64,000 bases of DNA from Methylotenera sp. (lineage in GTDB: Bacteria; Pseudomonadota; Gammaproteobacteria; Burkholderiales; Methylophilaceae): the NCBI GenBank assembly GCA_030655015.1, contig JAURWJ010000150.1:1-64000 (forward strand). The letters are read 5' to 3'. Below the pieces are notes generated by a model that was given only the letters and a program-made list of their open reading frames with translations, had not been told where the DNA came from and did no database searches. Every line of letters starts with the position of its first letter. Position 1 is the stretch's first letter. Shown here piece by piece: positions 9,317 through 18,200 of the stretch. The position numbers were made by a program, and so were the translations under genes.

Positions 9317-9350
9317 AGCAAAAAAAGGTCTCCTCAGAGACCTTTTTGCT
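9317..9350 (-). terminator. Terminator after the PiT gene
   Basis: An A-rich stem with GGTCTC (9327-9332) pairs with GAGACC (9337-9342) across a CTCA loop, flanked by A and T runs. It lies just after the PiT stop codon on the minus strand and separates it from the pstS promoter. Confidence 0.8.
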
Positions 9351-9373
9351 GGCGTGCTTAAAGCATTAATCGA

Positions 9374-10369
9374 TTACAAAAACGTATGTCCAAAGTGATA
9401 AGCCACTGCAGCCATTAACCCGGCGCATGGAATGGTCAGCACCCATGCCCACACAATACGAGAAGCTAAACCCCAACGTACGGCGGAGGCGCGTCGAGAC
9501 AAGCCCACGCCAATAATCGCGCCGGTTATGGTGTGTGTGGTTGAAACTGGAATACCTAATGCCGTGGCAAGCGATAGCGCAATAGCACCCGAGGTTTGCG
9601 CGCAGAAGCCGCCCGATGGACGAATGCGAGTAATGCCCATACCCATGGTGCGTACAATGCGCCAGCCACCAAATAGCGTGCCTAATGCCATCATGGCGTG
9701 ACATGAAAGAATAACCCAGGTCTGTATTTCGAAGTTGGTTTGGTAGCCATTTGCAAACAGCAGCGCGGTAATAATCCCCATGGTTTTTTGCGCATCGTTA
9801 CCGCCGTGACCTAAGCTGTAAAATGAGGCTGAAACAAATTGCAGCTGGTTAAATCTTCTTTCGGCAGGGTAAGGGGATGATTTTTCAATCAACCAAAGCA
9901 CGCTGACCATTAGTAATAGCGCGAGCAACATACCAAATAATGGCGAAAGAATAATCGCTGCTGAGGTTTTAATGAGCCCTGCTGCAACAATGGAACCTGT
10001 GCCAGCTTTTGCGACACCGTCACCTACAAAGACGCCTACCAGTGCATGCGAAGATGAGGACGGAATACCGAACCACCAGGTAATAAGGTTCCACGCAATC
10101 GCTCCGCTAAGTGCGCCAAATACCACTGCATTGTCTATGGTCTCTTTGGAAATAATGCCGGAACCGACCATTTTGGCAACGGCGGTGCCAAAAATTAAAA
10201 AAGCAATAAAGTTAAAAAATGCTGCCCACAATACTGCGGCTCGCGGCGTGAGTAAACGTGTAGAAACCATGAGTGCAATAGAGTTCGCCGCATCGTGAAA
10301 GCCATTCATAAAGTCAAATATGAGCGCTACCACCACCAGCAACACTATGATAAGAATTGCGTGATCCAT
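9374..10369 (-). CDS. pit: Low-affinity inorganic phosphate transporter PiT
   Basis: A 331-residue membrane transporter of the PiT (PHO4) family that brings in metal-phosphate with protons. The repeated family signature is present near both ends: DFMNGFHDAANSIA (about residues 19-32) and SLGHGGNDAQKTMGII (about 186-201). About ten hydrophobic segments are visible. It is transcribed 12 bp after the DUF47 gene, the common pairing in which the DUF47 partner is thought to modulate the transporter. No PhoB box was found before this operon, in line with a constitutive system. Confidence 0.94.
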   Translation of the reverse strand: MDHAILIIVLLVVVALIFDFMNGFHDAANSIALMVSTRLLTPRAAVLWAAFFNFIAFLIFGTAVAKMVGSGIISKETIDNAVVFGALSGAIAWNLITWWFGIPSSSSHALVGVFVGDGVAKAGTGSIVAAGLIKTSAAIILSPLFGMLLALLLMVSVLWLIEKSSPYPAERRFNQLQFVSASFYSLGHGGNDAQKTMGIITALLFANGYQTNFEIQTWVILSCHAMMALGTLFGGWRIVRTMGMGITRIRPSGGFCAQTSGAIALSLATALGIPVSTTHTITGAIIGVGLSRRASAVRWGLASRIVWAWVLTIPCAGLMAAVAYHFGHTFL

Positions 10370-10381
10370 GTTTGTAACCCC

Positions 10382-11038
10382 TTAGATGCGCTCTAACACA
10401 ACACCATGAATTACATCAGAAACGTCTTGACAGCTATCAATCGCCTCTTCAAACAAGTCATAAAGTTCTTTTGAGCGGATCAGTGTACGTGCATCAGATT
10501 CTTCAGCAAACAAACGCTGCATGCCCGAGCGCATCACGTGGTCTCCTTCACCTTCAATGAGGCTGATTTCTTCGCAATTGTGTAAAATTCGCTCAGCATT
10601 CTTCATATCAGACAACATGTGTACGGTTTCTCTTACTTTTTCTGAAGCGCGCAATAGAATTTGTGCCAGCGCCACCATTTCAGGGGTAAAGCTAGAGCGA
10701 CCGTAGATTTTTGCACTTTGTGGAATGTCTTCCATGTAGTCAATAATGTCATCTAGCGCCATCGCAAGCTCGCGGATTTCACGGCGATCAAATGGGGTAA
10801 TAAAGGTTTTATGCAAGGAGAGTAGAATTTCTTTGGTGTATTCATCAGCTTCAGATTCAATTTTTCGAATTTGGGCAAAGTGATCATCAAATTTATCCGC
10901 ATCACTGACGGCCGTCATCATGGCCAGTACTTTGGAGCCACGAACGGCACAATCTGCCAGGTTGTTAAATAGTACAAAATAATTGTCGTTACGCGGTGTG
11001 ATTGCAGCCATCAATCGACCAAATGTAGCATTAGCCAT
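10382..11038 (-). CDS. DUF47 (PhoU-like) protein, PiT accessory
   Basis: A 218-residue all-alpha protein of the DUF47/TIGR00153 family, related in fold to PhoU. RIESEADEYTKEIL and EGEGDHVMRSG are the acidic, probably metal-binding helices, and FITPFDRREIRELAMALDDIIDYMED is the most conserved family stretch. It is cytoplasmic, with no signal peptide or membrane helix. It is the first gene of a two-gene operon with the PiT transporter and is probably its regulator. Confidence 0.92.
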   Translation of the reverse strand: MANATFGRLMAAITPRNDNYFVLFNNLADCAVRGSKVLAMMTAVSDADKFDDHFAQIRKIESEADEYTKEILLSLHKTFITPFDRREIRELAMALDDIIDYMEDIPQSAKIYGRSSFTPEMVALAQILLRASEKVRETVHMLSDMKNAERILHNCEEISLIEGEGDHVMRSGMQRLFAEESDARTLIRSKELYDLFEEAIDSCQDVSDVIHGVVLERI

Positions 11039-11215
11039 GTTTTATCTCCCTAATTGTTACAGTTTTGTTGCATTTTTATGATTTTGACAAGTTTAACCGT
11101 ACGGGCTTAAATCTGCGAGAGTTTTAAGCGACAAAAACTTAACTTTTTAAGATGATGTGGTTTATTTGCGTTTAAAATTTGCATGACATAAAAAATATGG
11201 ATAAAGTGAAAAATC

Positions 11216-11623
11216 ATGAATACAGTTACGATTTATCATAACCCAGCTTGCGGCACGTCACGTAATACGTTGGCGATGATACGTGCCAGCGGCGTAGAGC
11301 CAGAGGTGATCGAGTACTTAAAAATGCCACCAACACGTGATAAGTTAGTACAGCTCATTACAGCAATGGGCGGAGGCGCACGTGCTTTATTACGTGAAAA
11401 AGGCACACCTTTTGCTGAGCTCGGTTTAGATAAACTTAGTCTGTCTGAAGATGCGCTGATTGACGCCATGTTGCAACACCCGGTTTTAATTAACCGTCCG
11501 ATAGTAGTGACGACAAAAGGCGTTAAGCTGTGCCGTCCGTCTGAGCTGGTGTTGGATATTTTGGAAAATTCAACTATCGGCGAGTTTGTGAAAGAGGATG
11601 GCGAAGTGGTCAAAGCAATTTAA
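11216..11623 (+). CDS. arsC: Glutaredoxin-dependent arsenate reductase ArsC
   Basis: It reduces arsenate to arsenite with glutathione and glutaredoxin. The 135-residue protein has the catalytic Cys in NPACGTSRNTL (Cys12) and the arginines of the anion site in NRPIVVT and LCRPSE (about 94 and 107), as in plasmid R773 ArsC. No arsenite pump or arsR is next to it. Its position after the phosphate transport genes fits the fact that arsenate enters by phosphate transporters. The start ATG has only a weak ribosome site. Confidence 0.92.
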   Translation: MNTVTIYHNPACGTSRNTLAMIRASGVEPEVIEYLKMPPTRDKLVQLITAMGGGARALLREKGTPFAELGLDKLSLSEDALIDAMLQHPVLINRPIVVTTKGVKLCRPSELVLDILENSTIGEFVKEDGEVVKAI

Positions 11624-11649
11624 CCACGAATCGCCGTTCCCTTATTCTC

Positions 11650-11723
11650 GTTCCCTGCAGTTCGGCATGCTCACTAACCAAGCTTGTCGAAGGGGCGCGC
11701 ACCCTTCGACAAGCTCAGGGAAC
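11650..11723. repeat. REP-like palindrome between arsC and prfB
   Basis: A perfect 13-bp stem, GCTTGTCGAAGGG (11682-11694) with CCCTTCGACAAGC (11702-11714), sits inside an outer 8-bp pair, GTTCCCTG (11650-11657) with CAGGGAAC (11716-11723). The CTTCGACAAGCTCAGGG type is a common dispersed repeat in proteobacteria. It probably stabilises or ends the arsC transcript. Confidence 0.75.
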
Positions 11724-11795
11724 ATAAAAGCACGTAAGCCTTTGCTGTATAATGGCGTTTTTTAGAAATACATCATTAGAAGCATAGACCAAGCC

Positions 11796-12900
11796 ATGGA
11801 AGCTGAACAACTCAATATTATCGCTAATCGTCTGGTTGATTTAAGCGAGCGCAACAACGCCCTTCGGGGGTATCTTTGACATTGAAACTAAATCTCAACG
11901 CCTAGAAGAAGTCAACGGCTTATTAGAAGACCCGAAAGTCTGGAACGATAATGCAAAAAGCCAGGCGTTAGGCAAAGAAAAACGTGAGTTAGGCTTAATT
12001 GTAGAGTCTTTAAGCAACCTGAAAATTGGCTTAAAAGATGCACAAGAGCTGTTTGAGATGGCGCGTGAAGAAAATGATGATGATACTTTATTAAGTGTTG
12101 CGACAGATTCTGAAGCACTGGAAAAACAAATCGCTGATATGGAATTCAAGCGCATGTTCTCGCAACCGATGGATGCCAATAATTGCTTTATCGAGTTTCA
12201 ATCAGGTAGTGGCGGCACTGAAGCGCAAGACTGGTGCAATATGTTGCTCCGCATGTATTTGCGTTATTGCGAACGTAAGGGCTTTAAGGTTGAAGTGCTG
12301 GAATTGTCTGATGGAGACGTCGCGGGTATTAAAGGCGCATCCATCAAAATTACGGGTGACTATGCTTACGGCACTTTAAGAACTGAAAATGGCGTGCATA
12401 GATTAGTGCGTAAATCGCCGTTTGACTCCAACGCCAAACGCCATACCAGCTTTGCCAGCGTACAAATTTTTCCTGAAGTCGATGATTCGATTCAAATCGA
12501 CATTAACCCTGCTGATTTACGCATTGATACTTATCGTGCCAGCGGTGCAGGCGGCCAACACATTAACAAAACCGATTCAGCGGTGCGTATTACGCATATT
12601 CCCACCAACACCGTAGTGCAGTGCCAAAATGACCGCTCGCAACATCGCAATAGAGATGAAGCCATGAGCATGCTCAAAGGCGCATTGTATAACTTGGAGT
12701 TGAACAAACGCAATGCGGACAAACAAGCGCTAGAAGATGCCAAAACCGACATCGGCTGGGGGCATCAAATCCGTTCTTATGTGCTGGATCAATCACGCAT
12801 TAAAGACTTGCGTACTAATGTGGAAATTGGCAATACCCAAGGCGTGTTAGATGGCGACCTTGATCCATTTATTACCGAAAGTTTGAAGTTAGGCGTGTAG
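11796..12900 (+). CDS. prfB: Peptide chain release factor 2, with programmed +1 frameshift
   Basis: RF2 ends translation at UGA and UAA. Translation starts at the ATG at 11796 and reaches an in-frame TGA at codon 28 (11877-11879), within CGGGGGTATCTTTGAC, the classic autoregulatory slippery site (SD-like GGGGG, then CTT TGA C). A +1 shift there joins the two frames (11796-11876 and 11878-12900) to give 367 residues, the normal RF2 length. The UGA-recognition tripeptide SPF (in KSPFDSNAK) and the catalytic [10 protein letters not shown] are present. Low RF2 activity favours the shift, so the protein controls its own level. lysS follows, the order seen in many proteobacteria. Confidence 0.97.
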
Positions 12901-13041
12901 CATTTAGAAGTAACTGGATGAAAGGTCGTGGCAATGAGTTCTTCAGTAAATATCGGGTCACTATCATTTGAAACACAAGAATAATTAGCAAATGTAATAA
13001 AATATCGTTTTGGCAATTAATGCAGGTTTTGAGAGTAAATA

Positions 13042-14586
13042 ATGACAGTACAAAAAACAGAACAAAATGAAGTAACGCAAGTGGATGAAAACCACGTCAT
13101 CGCTGAGCGCCGTGAGAAGCTAAAAGCACTGCGCGAAAGCGCTAAATTAAATGGTAGCGTCGCTTTTCCAAACGATTTTAAGCCTGACTCTCAGGCGGCA
13201 GTATTGCATGCTGAGTTTGGCGGCTTTGATAACGAAGTGCTAGACCCTAAAGCGGTGCATGTAAGCATTGCCGGTCGCATGATGTTAAAGCGTGTGATGG
13301 GTAAAGCCAGCTTTGCGACAGTGCAAGATAGCACTGGCCGTATTCAATTGTTTATTTCTAAAGATAACCTGACCGATGCTAATAGCGAGGCGATTTACGA
13401 TGCCTTTAAACATTGGGATCTAGGTGACATTATTGCTGCTAAAGGTGTGTTGTTTAAGACTAAAACAGGCGAGCTTTCAGTCAAAGTGTCTGAGCTGCGC
13501 TTGCTGACTAAATCATTACGTCCGCTACCTGAAAAGTTTCATGGACTGCAAGACCAAGAGGTGAAATATCGTCAGCGCTATGTTGACTTGATTGTGTCTG
13601 AAGAAACACGTGCAACCTTTATTGCACGTAGCAAAGTGGTGTCAGCTATTCGTGGTTTTATGTTGGAAAATGAATTTTTAGAAGTTGAAACCCCGATGCT
13701 ACACCCGATTCCAGGTGGTGCGTCGGCCAAGCCTTTTATTACGCATCATAATGCTCTGGATATGCAAATGTACATGCGTATTGCACCTGAACTTTATTTG
13801 AAAAGGTTGGTGGTTGGTGGTTTTGAGCGCGTATTTGAGGTAAACCGTAATTTCCGTAACGAGGGTTTAAGTGTTCGCCATAACCCTGAATTTACCATGA
13901 TGGAATTTTATGCGGCCTACACAGATTATCTGTGGTTAATGGACTTTACCGAACGTTGTATTCGCACCGCTGCGATTGCCGCTACGGGTTCAGCAGTATT
14001 GCAATACCAAGGTCGTGAGCTCGATTTAAGTAAGCCATTCCAACGTTTGACTATTGTGGGCGCAATACAGAAATATGCACCGCAATATACGTTGGAACAA
14101 CTCAACGATATGGCTTTCTTGCGTGCAGAAATCCTTAAGTTTGGTACTAAACCATTCGACCATGTTGGCTTAGGTGCATTGCAATTAGCGTTGTTTGAAG
14201 AAACCGCCGAAAGCCAATTATGGGAACCAACCTATATTATTGATTACCCAGTTGAAGTGTCACCATTGGCGCGCGCTTCAGATAGCAACCCAGAAATCAC
14301 TGAACGCTTTGAGCTCTTTGTTTGTGGTCGCGAGATTGCCAATGGTTTCAGTGAGTTGAATGATGCTGAAGATCAAGCTGCACGCTTCCACGCGCAGATG
14401 AAAGCCAAAGAAGCGGGTGACCATGAAGCGATGTACTACGATGCTGATTTTATTCGCGCCTTGGAATACGGCATGCCACCGACGGGCGGTTGCGGTATCG
14501 GCATTGATCGTTTAGTGATGATGATTACTGATAGCGCAAGTATTCGTGATGTGATTTTGTTCCCGCACATGCGTGCAGAAGCTTAA
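13042..14586 (+). CDS. lysS: Lysyl-tRNA synthetase, class II
   Basis: It charges tRNA-Lys. The 514-residue protein has an N-terminal OB-fold anticodon domain ([24 protein letters not shown], about residues 72-95). The class II core follows, with motif 1 around [14 protein letters not shown], motif 2 in [22 protein letters not shown] and motif 3 in [12 protein letters not shown] near the C-terminus. The length is normal. The ATG at 13042 gives a lysine-rich N-terminal helix typical of the family. Confidence 0.97.
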   Translation: MTVQKTEQNEVTQVDENHVIAERREKLKALRESAKLNGSVAFPNDFKPDSQAAVLHAEFGGFDNEVLDPKAVHVSIAGRMMLKRVMGKASFATVQDSTGRIQLFISKDNLTDANSEAIYDAFKHWDLGDIIAAKGVLFKTKTGELSVKVSELRLLTKSLRPLPEKFHGLQDQEVKYRQRYVDLIVSEETRATFIARSKVVSAIRGFMLENEFLEVETPMLHPIPGGASAKPFITHHNALDMQMYMRIAPELYLKRLVVGGFERVFEVNRNFRNEGLSVRHNPEFTMMEFYAAYTDYLWLMDFTERCIRTAAIAATGSAVLQYQGRELDLSKPFQRLTIVGAIQKYAPQYTLEQLNDMAFLRAEILKFGTKPFDHVGLGALQLALFEETAESQLWEPTYIIDYPVEVSPLARASDSNPEITERFELFVCGREIANGFSELNDAEDQAARFHAQMKAKEAGDHEAMYYDADFIRALEYGMPPTGGCGIGIDRLVMMITDSASIRDVILFPHMRAEA

Positions 14587-14589
14587 GAT

Positions 14590-14625
14590 TTTACGTAAGA
14601 GCGAATAAATTCGCTCTTACGTAAA
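14590..14625 (+). terminator. Hairpin after lysS
   Basis: A perfect 16-bp stem, TTTACGTAAGAGCGAA with its complement, has a TAAA loop four bases after the lysS stop. There is no clear T run after it, so termination may be weak or the hairpin may mainly protect the 3' end. Confidence 0.6.
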
Positions 14626-15158
14626 CAAAAAGTCCGCTTAGCTAATTCCTTGCTGCTATAACTGCACACTAGAGCACCTTTAAGATTGGTTCCAGATGCG
14701 CATATACGTGTTGTCAGGCATGGAGAGCTCACGCACTGGTGTAGCAAGAGGAAGTGGTCGGGCTTCCAACATGGCACATTCACGCTGCCTATCAGTGGCC
14801 TGCCAGCCCGGCATTTTCAGGTTAAGTTCCAGCACAAATCACACCGGGTTCTGCCATCGTGAACGGTCATTTTGGCACTGTGAACACCTAATTCTGGGGA
14901 AAGATAAAAAGTGTTCACATTCAACCATATTGGTGTTCACGATGCTCCAGAATATGCAGTCAATGAGGGTGCTTAAGTATTCTTCTAAATTTATGGGTAC
15001 AAACAAGGCTATATCTAAATTTTCTATTGCGCGGATTAATTTAGAACAGGTGACGTCCAAAAATCCTTCTTAAAGAGTACACCTTAGGTGTAATTGTAGC
15101 TATTAGTCTTTTGCGATTAAATACAGATTACTTAAATCAACCTCCAAGGAGTAATGTA
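14626..15158. other. Gene-poor stretch with nested GTTCAC inverted repeats
   Basis: No recognisable gene. Between 14856 and 14943 there are four GTGAAC/GTTCAC copies. ATCGTGAAC (14856-14864) is complementary to GTTCACGAT (14935-14943), and GTGAACAC (14880-14887) to GTGTTCAC (14911-14918 and 14933-14940). Repeated ends of this kind resemble the tips of IS21-type insertion sequences. On the minus strand 14690-14840 is open for about 50 codons (ending DNTYMRIWNQS) without any family I recognise. I read the stretch as a likely relic of a mobile element. Confidence 0.35.
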
Positions 15159-15515
15159 ATGAGTGGCAAACCGTTTCAATATAAAAAACAAGCAGTAAAA
15201 GATGTACAAGCATCAATGAATGTTCCTGGTGTTGCGGCTACACTTGGCGACACGTTTGTATCTACGGACGCAGACAAAACAATTTGTGCTGGCTTCTTTC
15301 ATCTGGAGAAAGGTAATGAATTGAAATATAGTTATGATTATGAAGAAATGAAAATTGTTGTAGAAGGTACATTTGTCATTTCTGACGATACTGGTCAAAA
15401 AGTAACCGCTACAGTTGGCGATGTACTTTATTTCCCGTCTGGCAGCAATGTAACGTTTACTACTCCTAACGAACGCGCAGTTGGCTTCTTTACAGGTCAA
15501 CGTGCACCAATTTAA
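15159..15515 (+). CDS. Small cupin protein (EutQ-like fold)
   Basis: A 118-residue single-domain cupin. The beta-barrel core runs FFHLEKGNELKYSYDYEEMKIVVEGTF to GDVLYFPSGSNVTF. The usual metal-binding His residues are mostly absent (EE and D positions remain), as in EutQ-type cupins, so metal binding and enzyme activity are uncertain. A clear AAGGAG ribosome site 7 nt before the ATG at 15159 sets the start. It stands alone on the plus strand before riboflavin synthase and near the N-methylglutamate genes. A second cupin lies near the dimethylamine dehydrogenase. The function is unknown. Confidence 0.75.
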   Translation: MSGKPFQYKKQAVKDVQASMNVPGVAATLGDTFVSTDADKTICAGFFHLEKGNELKYSYDYEEMKIVVEGTFVISDDTGQKVTATVGDVLYFPSGSNVTFTTPNERAVGFFTGQRAPI

Positions 15516-15559
15516 TATTTAACTAGTTTTAATTAGTAGTATTATAAGTTGCTCTTATA

Positions 15560-15590
15560 CCTGTAATTGTACTGAACATACAATTACAGG
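15560..15590 (+). terminator. Hairpin after the cupin gene
   Basis: CCTGTAATTGTA (15560-15571) pairs perfectly with TACAATTACAGG (15579-15590) around a 7-nt loop. There is no T run directly after it, so it is a possible terminator or 3'-end stabiliser. No FMN riboswitch signature was found between here and the riboflavin synthase start. Confidence 0.5.
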
Positions 15591-15788
15591 CGTATCTTGC
15601 CTGATAAATATTATTTTTAATAAAAACTTTGCGTGCTTGTAGTTATCTAGACTTCCATTTCAGATGTTCGTCATATTCACTAGTAGTTGCGAGTGTATTA
15701 CGCCGATAGCATTGCACGTGTCGAAACAACTAGATTCTTGCCTAAACTAACCGGCTATTCCTTAATACTTATCTGCTAAAATCACGCC

Positions 15789-16388
15789 ATGTTTACAGGA
15801 ATCATTCAGACTGTAGGTCAAATCGAACACATCACGCCGATTGGTGGCGATATAAAGCTTCGCATTGAGTGCAACACTCTCAGTGTTGATGACGTTAATT
15901 TAGGCGATAGTATTGCTGTAAATGGCGTTTGTCTGACCGTTATTCATTTAGAACACACGCATTTCGAAGCGCATGTTTCTTGCGAAACTTTATCTGTCAC
16001 TACCGGCTTAAATAGTTTACATCCGGTTAATCTGGAAAAAGCAATGCGACTGAGCGATCGACTTGGTGGGCATTTGGTGAGTGGCCATGTTGATGGCGTA
16101 GGCGAAGTGGTGCGCTTTGACTCGCGGGGAGATTGCTGGAGGCTGGATATTTGCGCGCCGCACACCATTTCGAAATATATTGCGGTAAAAGGTTCCATTT
16201 GTGTAGATGGCGTAAGCCTGACCGTCAATACCATCGAAAAAGACACGTTTAGTGTGAATCTAATCCCACATACGCTTGCTAATACCAAGCTTCAGTTTTT
16301 GAAACCTAGTAGCCGCGTTAATCTGGAAGTAGATCAAATTGCACGCTACGTTGAGCGCATGACTGAGTGGGCTACTGATAATCATTAG
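15789..16388 (+). CDS. ribE: Riboflavin synthase, alpha chain
   Basis: It makes riboflavin from two molecules of 6,7-dimethyl-8-ribityllumazine. The 199-residue protein has the two lumazine-binding repeats. The N-terminal MFTGIIQTVGQIEHI with SIAVNGVCLTV is repeated as GEVVRFDS...SICVDGVSLTVN. A ribB-type gene lies about 18 kb away and no other rib genes adjoin, so it is a displaced riboflavin gene. Its place beside the methylamine cluster may reflect the flavin demand of the N-methylglutamate and trimethylamine enzymes (inference). Confidence 0.95.
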   Translation: MFTGIIQTVGQIEHITPIGGDIKLRIECNTLSVDDVNLGDSIAVNGVCLTVIHLEHTHFEAHVSCETLSVTTGLNSLHPVNLEKAMRLSDRLGGHLVSGHVDGVGEVVRFDSRGDCWRLDICAPHTISKYIAVKGSICVDGVSLTVNTIEKDTFSVNLIPHTLANTKLQFLKPSSRVNLEVDQIARYVERMTEWATDNH

Positions 16389-16494
16389 TGATTAAATTTT
16401 AACCCAACATCATTTCTATCATATTTGAGAGTTTCTTTGGCACGATCAAAACAGAAAACTTGCACCATTATCGATTTAAAAACAGAAGATCAGC

Positions 16495-17127
16495 TCATTC
16501 TTCAGGGTGCTCATGATTAGGAGAGTCATAATGAATGATCGCAAGAAACTTGATTGGTGTTTTTATAAGTGCTTCAGGTCGATGTGGCACTTCTCCTTGA
16601 AATGTGAGTGAATCTCCACTATTAAGAATGAAAGTTTCATCGCCAACACGATACTCGAGAGTGCCTTCTAGCATGTGAATAAATTCTGTACCCGGATGTT
16701 CGAATGCAGGAAACTCCTCGCATGAATCTTCGAGCGAGATCAAAAAAGGCTCAAATGTTTTATGTGGCCCTTGGTCGTAAGCAAGTAGATGGTAAGTGTG
16801 ACCCACGCGAGTACCTCGCCTTACGACTTCCATGCCTTCGCCTTTTTTAACCAATTGGGCTGCACCACGAGGCAGATTGTAGTTTTGGAATAGTTTCGCT
16901 AATGTGACACCCAATGCGTTGGCTAGCTGCTCAAGGGTTTCCAGACTAGTAGCAGCAAGACTGTTTTCTATCTTGCTTAACATGCCGCGGCTTATTCCTG
17001 CACGCTCTGAAACTGCAGCAATCGTGAGATTGTGTTGTTGGCGAAGCTGGCGAATCGTGGCGCCTAAGTGTCGCCCTAGTGCTTTAGATTGAATATCTGT
17101 TTTCGCATTTTCATTTTCTAACGACAT
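16495..17127 (-). CDS. XRE-family regulator with C-terminal cupin domain
   Basis: A 210-residue transcriptional regulator. The N-terminal helix-turn-helix spans about residues 19-75 (TIRQLRQQHNLTIAAVSERAGISRGMLS in outline). A cupin sensor domain runs from about 125 to 200 (HPGTEFIHMLEGTLEYRVGDETF, then GDSLTFQGEVPHRPEAL). The family includes PuuR-type regulators of amine, polyamine and amino-acid use. It is divergent from the Fae-like gene and 2 kb from mgdA, which makes it the best local candidate for control of the methylamine genes. The AGTTTCAC repeats before those genes are possible operators, but this link is not proven. Confidence 0.85.
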   Translation of the reverse strand: MSLENENAKTDIQSKALGRHLGATIRQLRQQHNLTIAAVSERAGISRGMLSKIENSLAATSLETLEQLANALGVTLAKLFQNYNLPRGAAQLVKKGEGMEVVRRGTRVGHTYHLLAYDQGPHKTFEPFLISLEDSCEEFPAFEHPGTEFIHMLEGTLEYRVGDETFILNSGDSLTFQGEVPHRPEALIKTPIKFLAIIHYDSPNHEHPEE

Positions 17128-17651
17128 GTCAGTACCTATCTATCAAAGTTATCCATTATTCATTATAAGTAGAGTGTAAGCAATTCATTAAAAATTAGTT
17201 AATGAATCTCTGATCTGATATTTAATTCTGTCATGTTATCGGAAAGATTATGCAATTGTCGGAGCTCTAATATTTTGAGCATGTCATCTTTTGGCTGACT
17301 ACCAGCCTGACTCTTGCGTTCTTTGTCGTGTACTTGTAGCAGGTCGCAACGGAAGGATTTTCAGTCTATTAGCATAATAAGCTTAACCCATGAGGCTACT
17401 CATTGAATAAAGAGATGGGTAGGCGTGTGTGGCGTCAGTGCGCCGAGCTAAATTACATGAGGCTGCAAGCGAGCATATGGCGATGTTGGAATGTAAGTCT
17501 GAGCGTATTTGAGCTATATACAAGACAGGCATTAAAAGTATATGGCTTAATACTTCATCGGATCGACACAATAGTTTCACTCAGGTAATAATTGTTGATA
17601 TATAATTAAAAATTAGTTTTAATTAACCCATTGTTTGTTAAGGAGAGTATT
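17128..17651. other. Regulatory gap between the XRE-cupin gene and the Fae-like gene
   Basis: About 520 bases without a supportable gene. Near the right end AGTTTCAC (17573-17580) matches the repeats before mgdA. AAGGAGAG (17640-17647) is the ribosome site of the TTG-started Fae-like gene. No tRNA or structured RNA was recognised. Confidence 0.5.
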
Positions 17652-18200
17652 TTGAGCGAAAGAATTGTAATGCGTACAGGTGAGGCATTGGTGGCAGGTG
17701 GGCCTCCAGGAACAGCAGCTGAACCAGAAGTTGTTATCGGTGAATTAGATGGTCCTGTTGGTACCGCGATTGCCACGTTGACTGGTGACCAAGTTGCTGG
17801 ACATACCCGTGTTTTCGCCTTGTTAAATACCGATATTCAAGTGAGGCCTGTCACTTTAATGGTAAGTAAAGTCACTGTTAAAGAAACGAAATATACTAAT
17901 ATTTTGATGGGTACAGTACAAGCAGCCATTGCCAATGGAGTGTTGGATGCAGTTCGTGCTGGAGATATTCCTAAAGAGCGTGCAAATGATTTAGGAATTA
18001 TTGTTTCAGTTTGGTTAAATCCTATGGTAACTAAAGACGAAAATCTGGATCATAAAGTCTTGTTTGACATTCATCGCAAAGCAACAGCTTTAGCAATCCA
18101 TAAAGCCATGACTAATAAGCCGGATATTGATTGGCTACTTGATAATCAAGATAAAATTACCCATAAGTATTACCAAATGGGCTTAGACGGAAAGCTTTAA
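17652..18200 (+). CDS. Formaldehyde-activating enzyme (Fae) homologue
   Basis: A 182-residue Fae-family protein. True Fae joins formaldehyde to tetrahydromethanopterin. The family pattern is clear in TGEALVAGG, VVIGELDGPVGTAIATL, NTVM-like RPVTLMVSKVTVK and IPKERANDLGIIVSVWL. Aligned by eye to Methylobacterium Fae, the catalytic His (His17) position appears to be Glu (AAEPEVVIG), and the C-terminus is longer. It may therefore be a Fae2/Fae3-type paralogue with a changed role, such as formaldehyde sensing or another carrier. The TTG start at 17652 is chosen because AAGGAGAG lies 4 nt upstream; the first in-frame start is 7 codons earlier. It ends 4 bp inside the convergent amidohydrolase gene. 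Confidence 0.85.
   Translation: MSERIVMRTGEALVAGGPPGTAAEPEVVIGELDGPVGTAIATLTGDQVAGHTRVFALLNTDIQVRPVTLMVSKVTVKETKYTNILMGTVQAAIANGVLDAVRAGDIPKERANDLGIIVSVWLNPMVTKDENLDHKVLFDIHRKATALAIHKAMTNKPDIDWLLDNQDKITHKYYQMGLDGKL

Noticed and set aside
11039..11215. PhoB box before the DUF47-PiT operon
   Set aside because: One CTTGTCA-like half-site occurs but no partner 11 bp away.
12058..12900. A 280-residue RF2 starting at an internal ATG
   Set aside because: The upstream ATG at 11796 with the CTT-TGA frameshift site gives the full 367-residue protein, so the internal start is an artefact.
15530..15788. FMN riboswitch before riboflavin synthase
   Set aside because: The conserved FMN-aptamer blocks are not present; only a simple hairpin was found.
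17403..17588. Short frames in the gap before the Fae-like gene
   Set aside because: No ribosome site, no recognisable fold, and opposite-strand frames of similar length overlap them.
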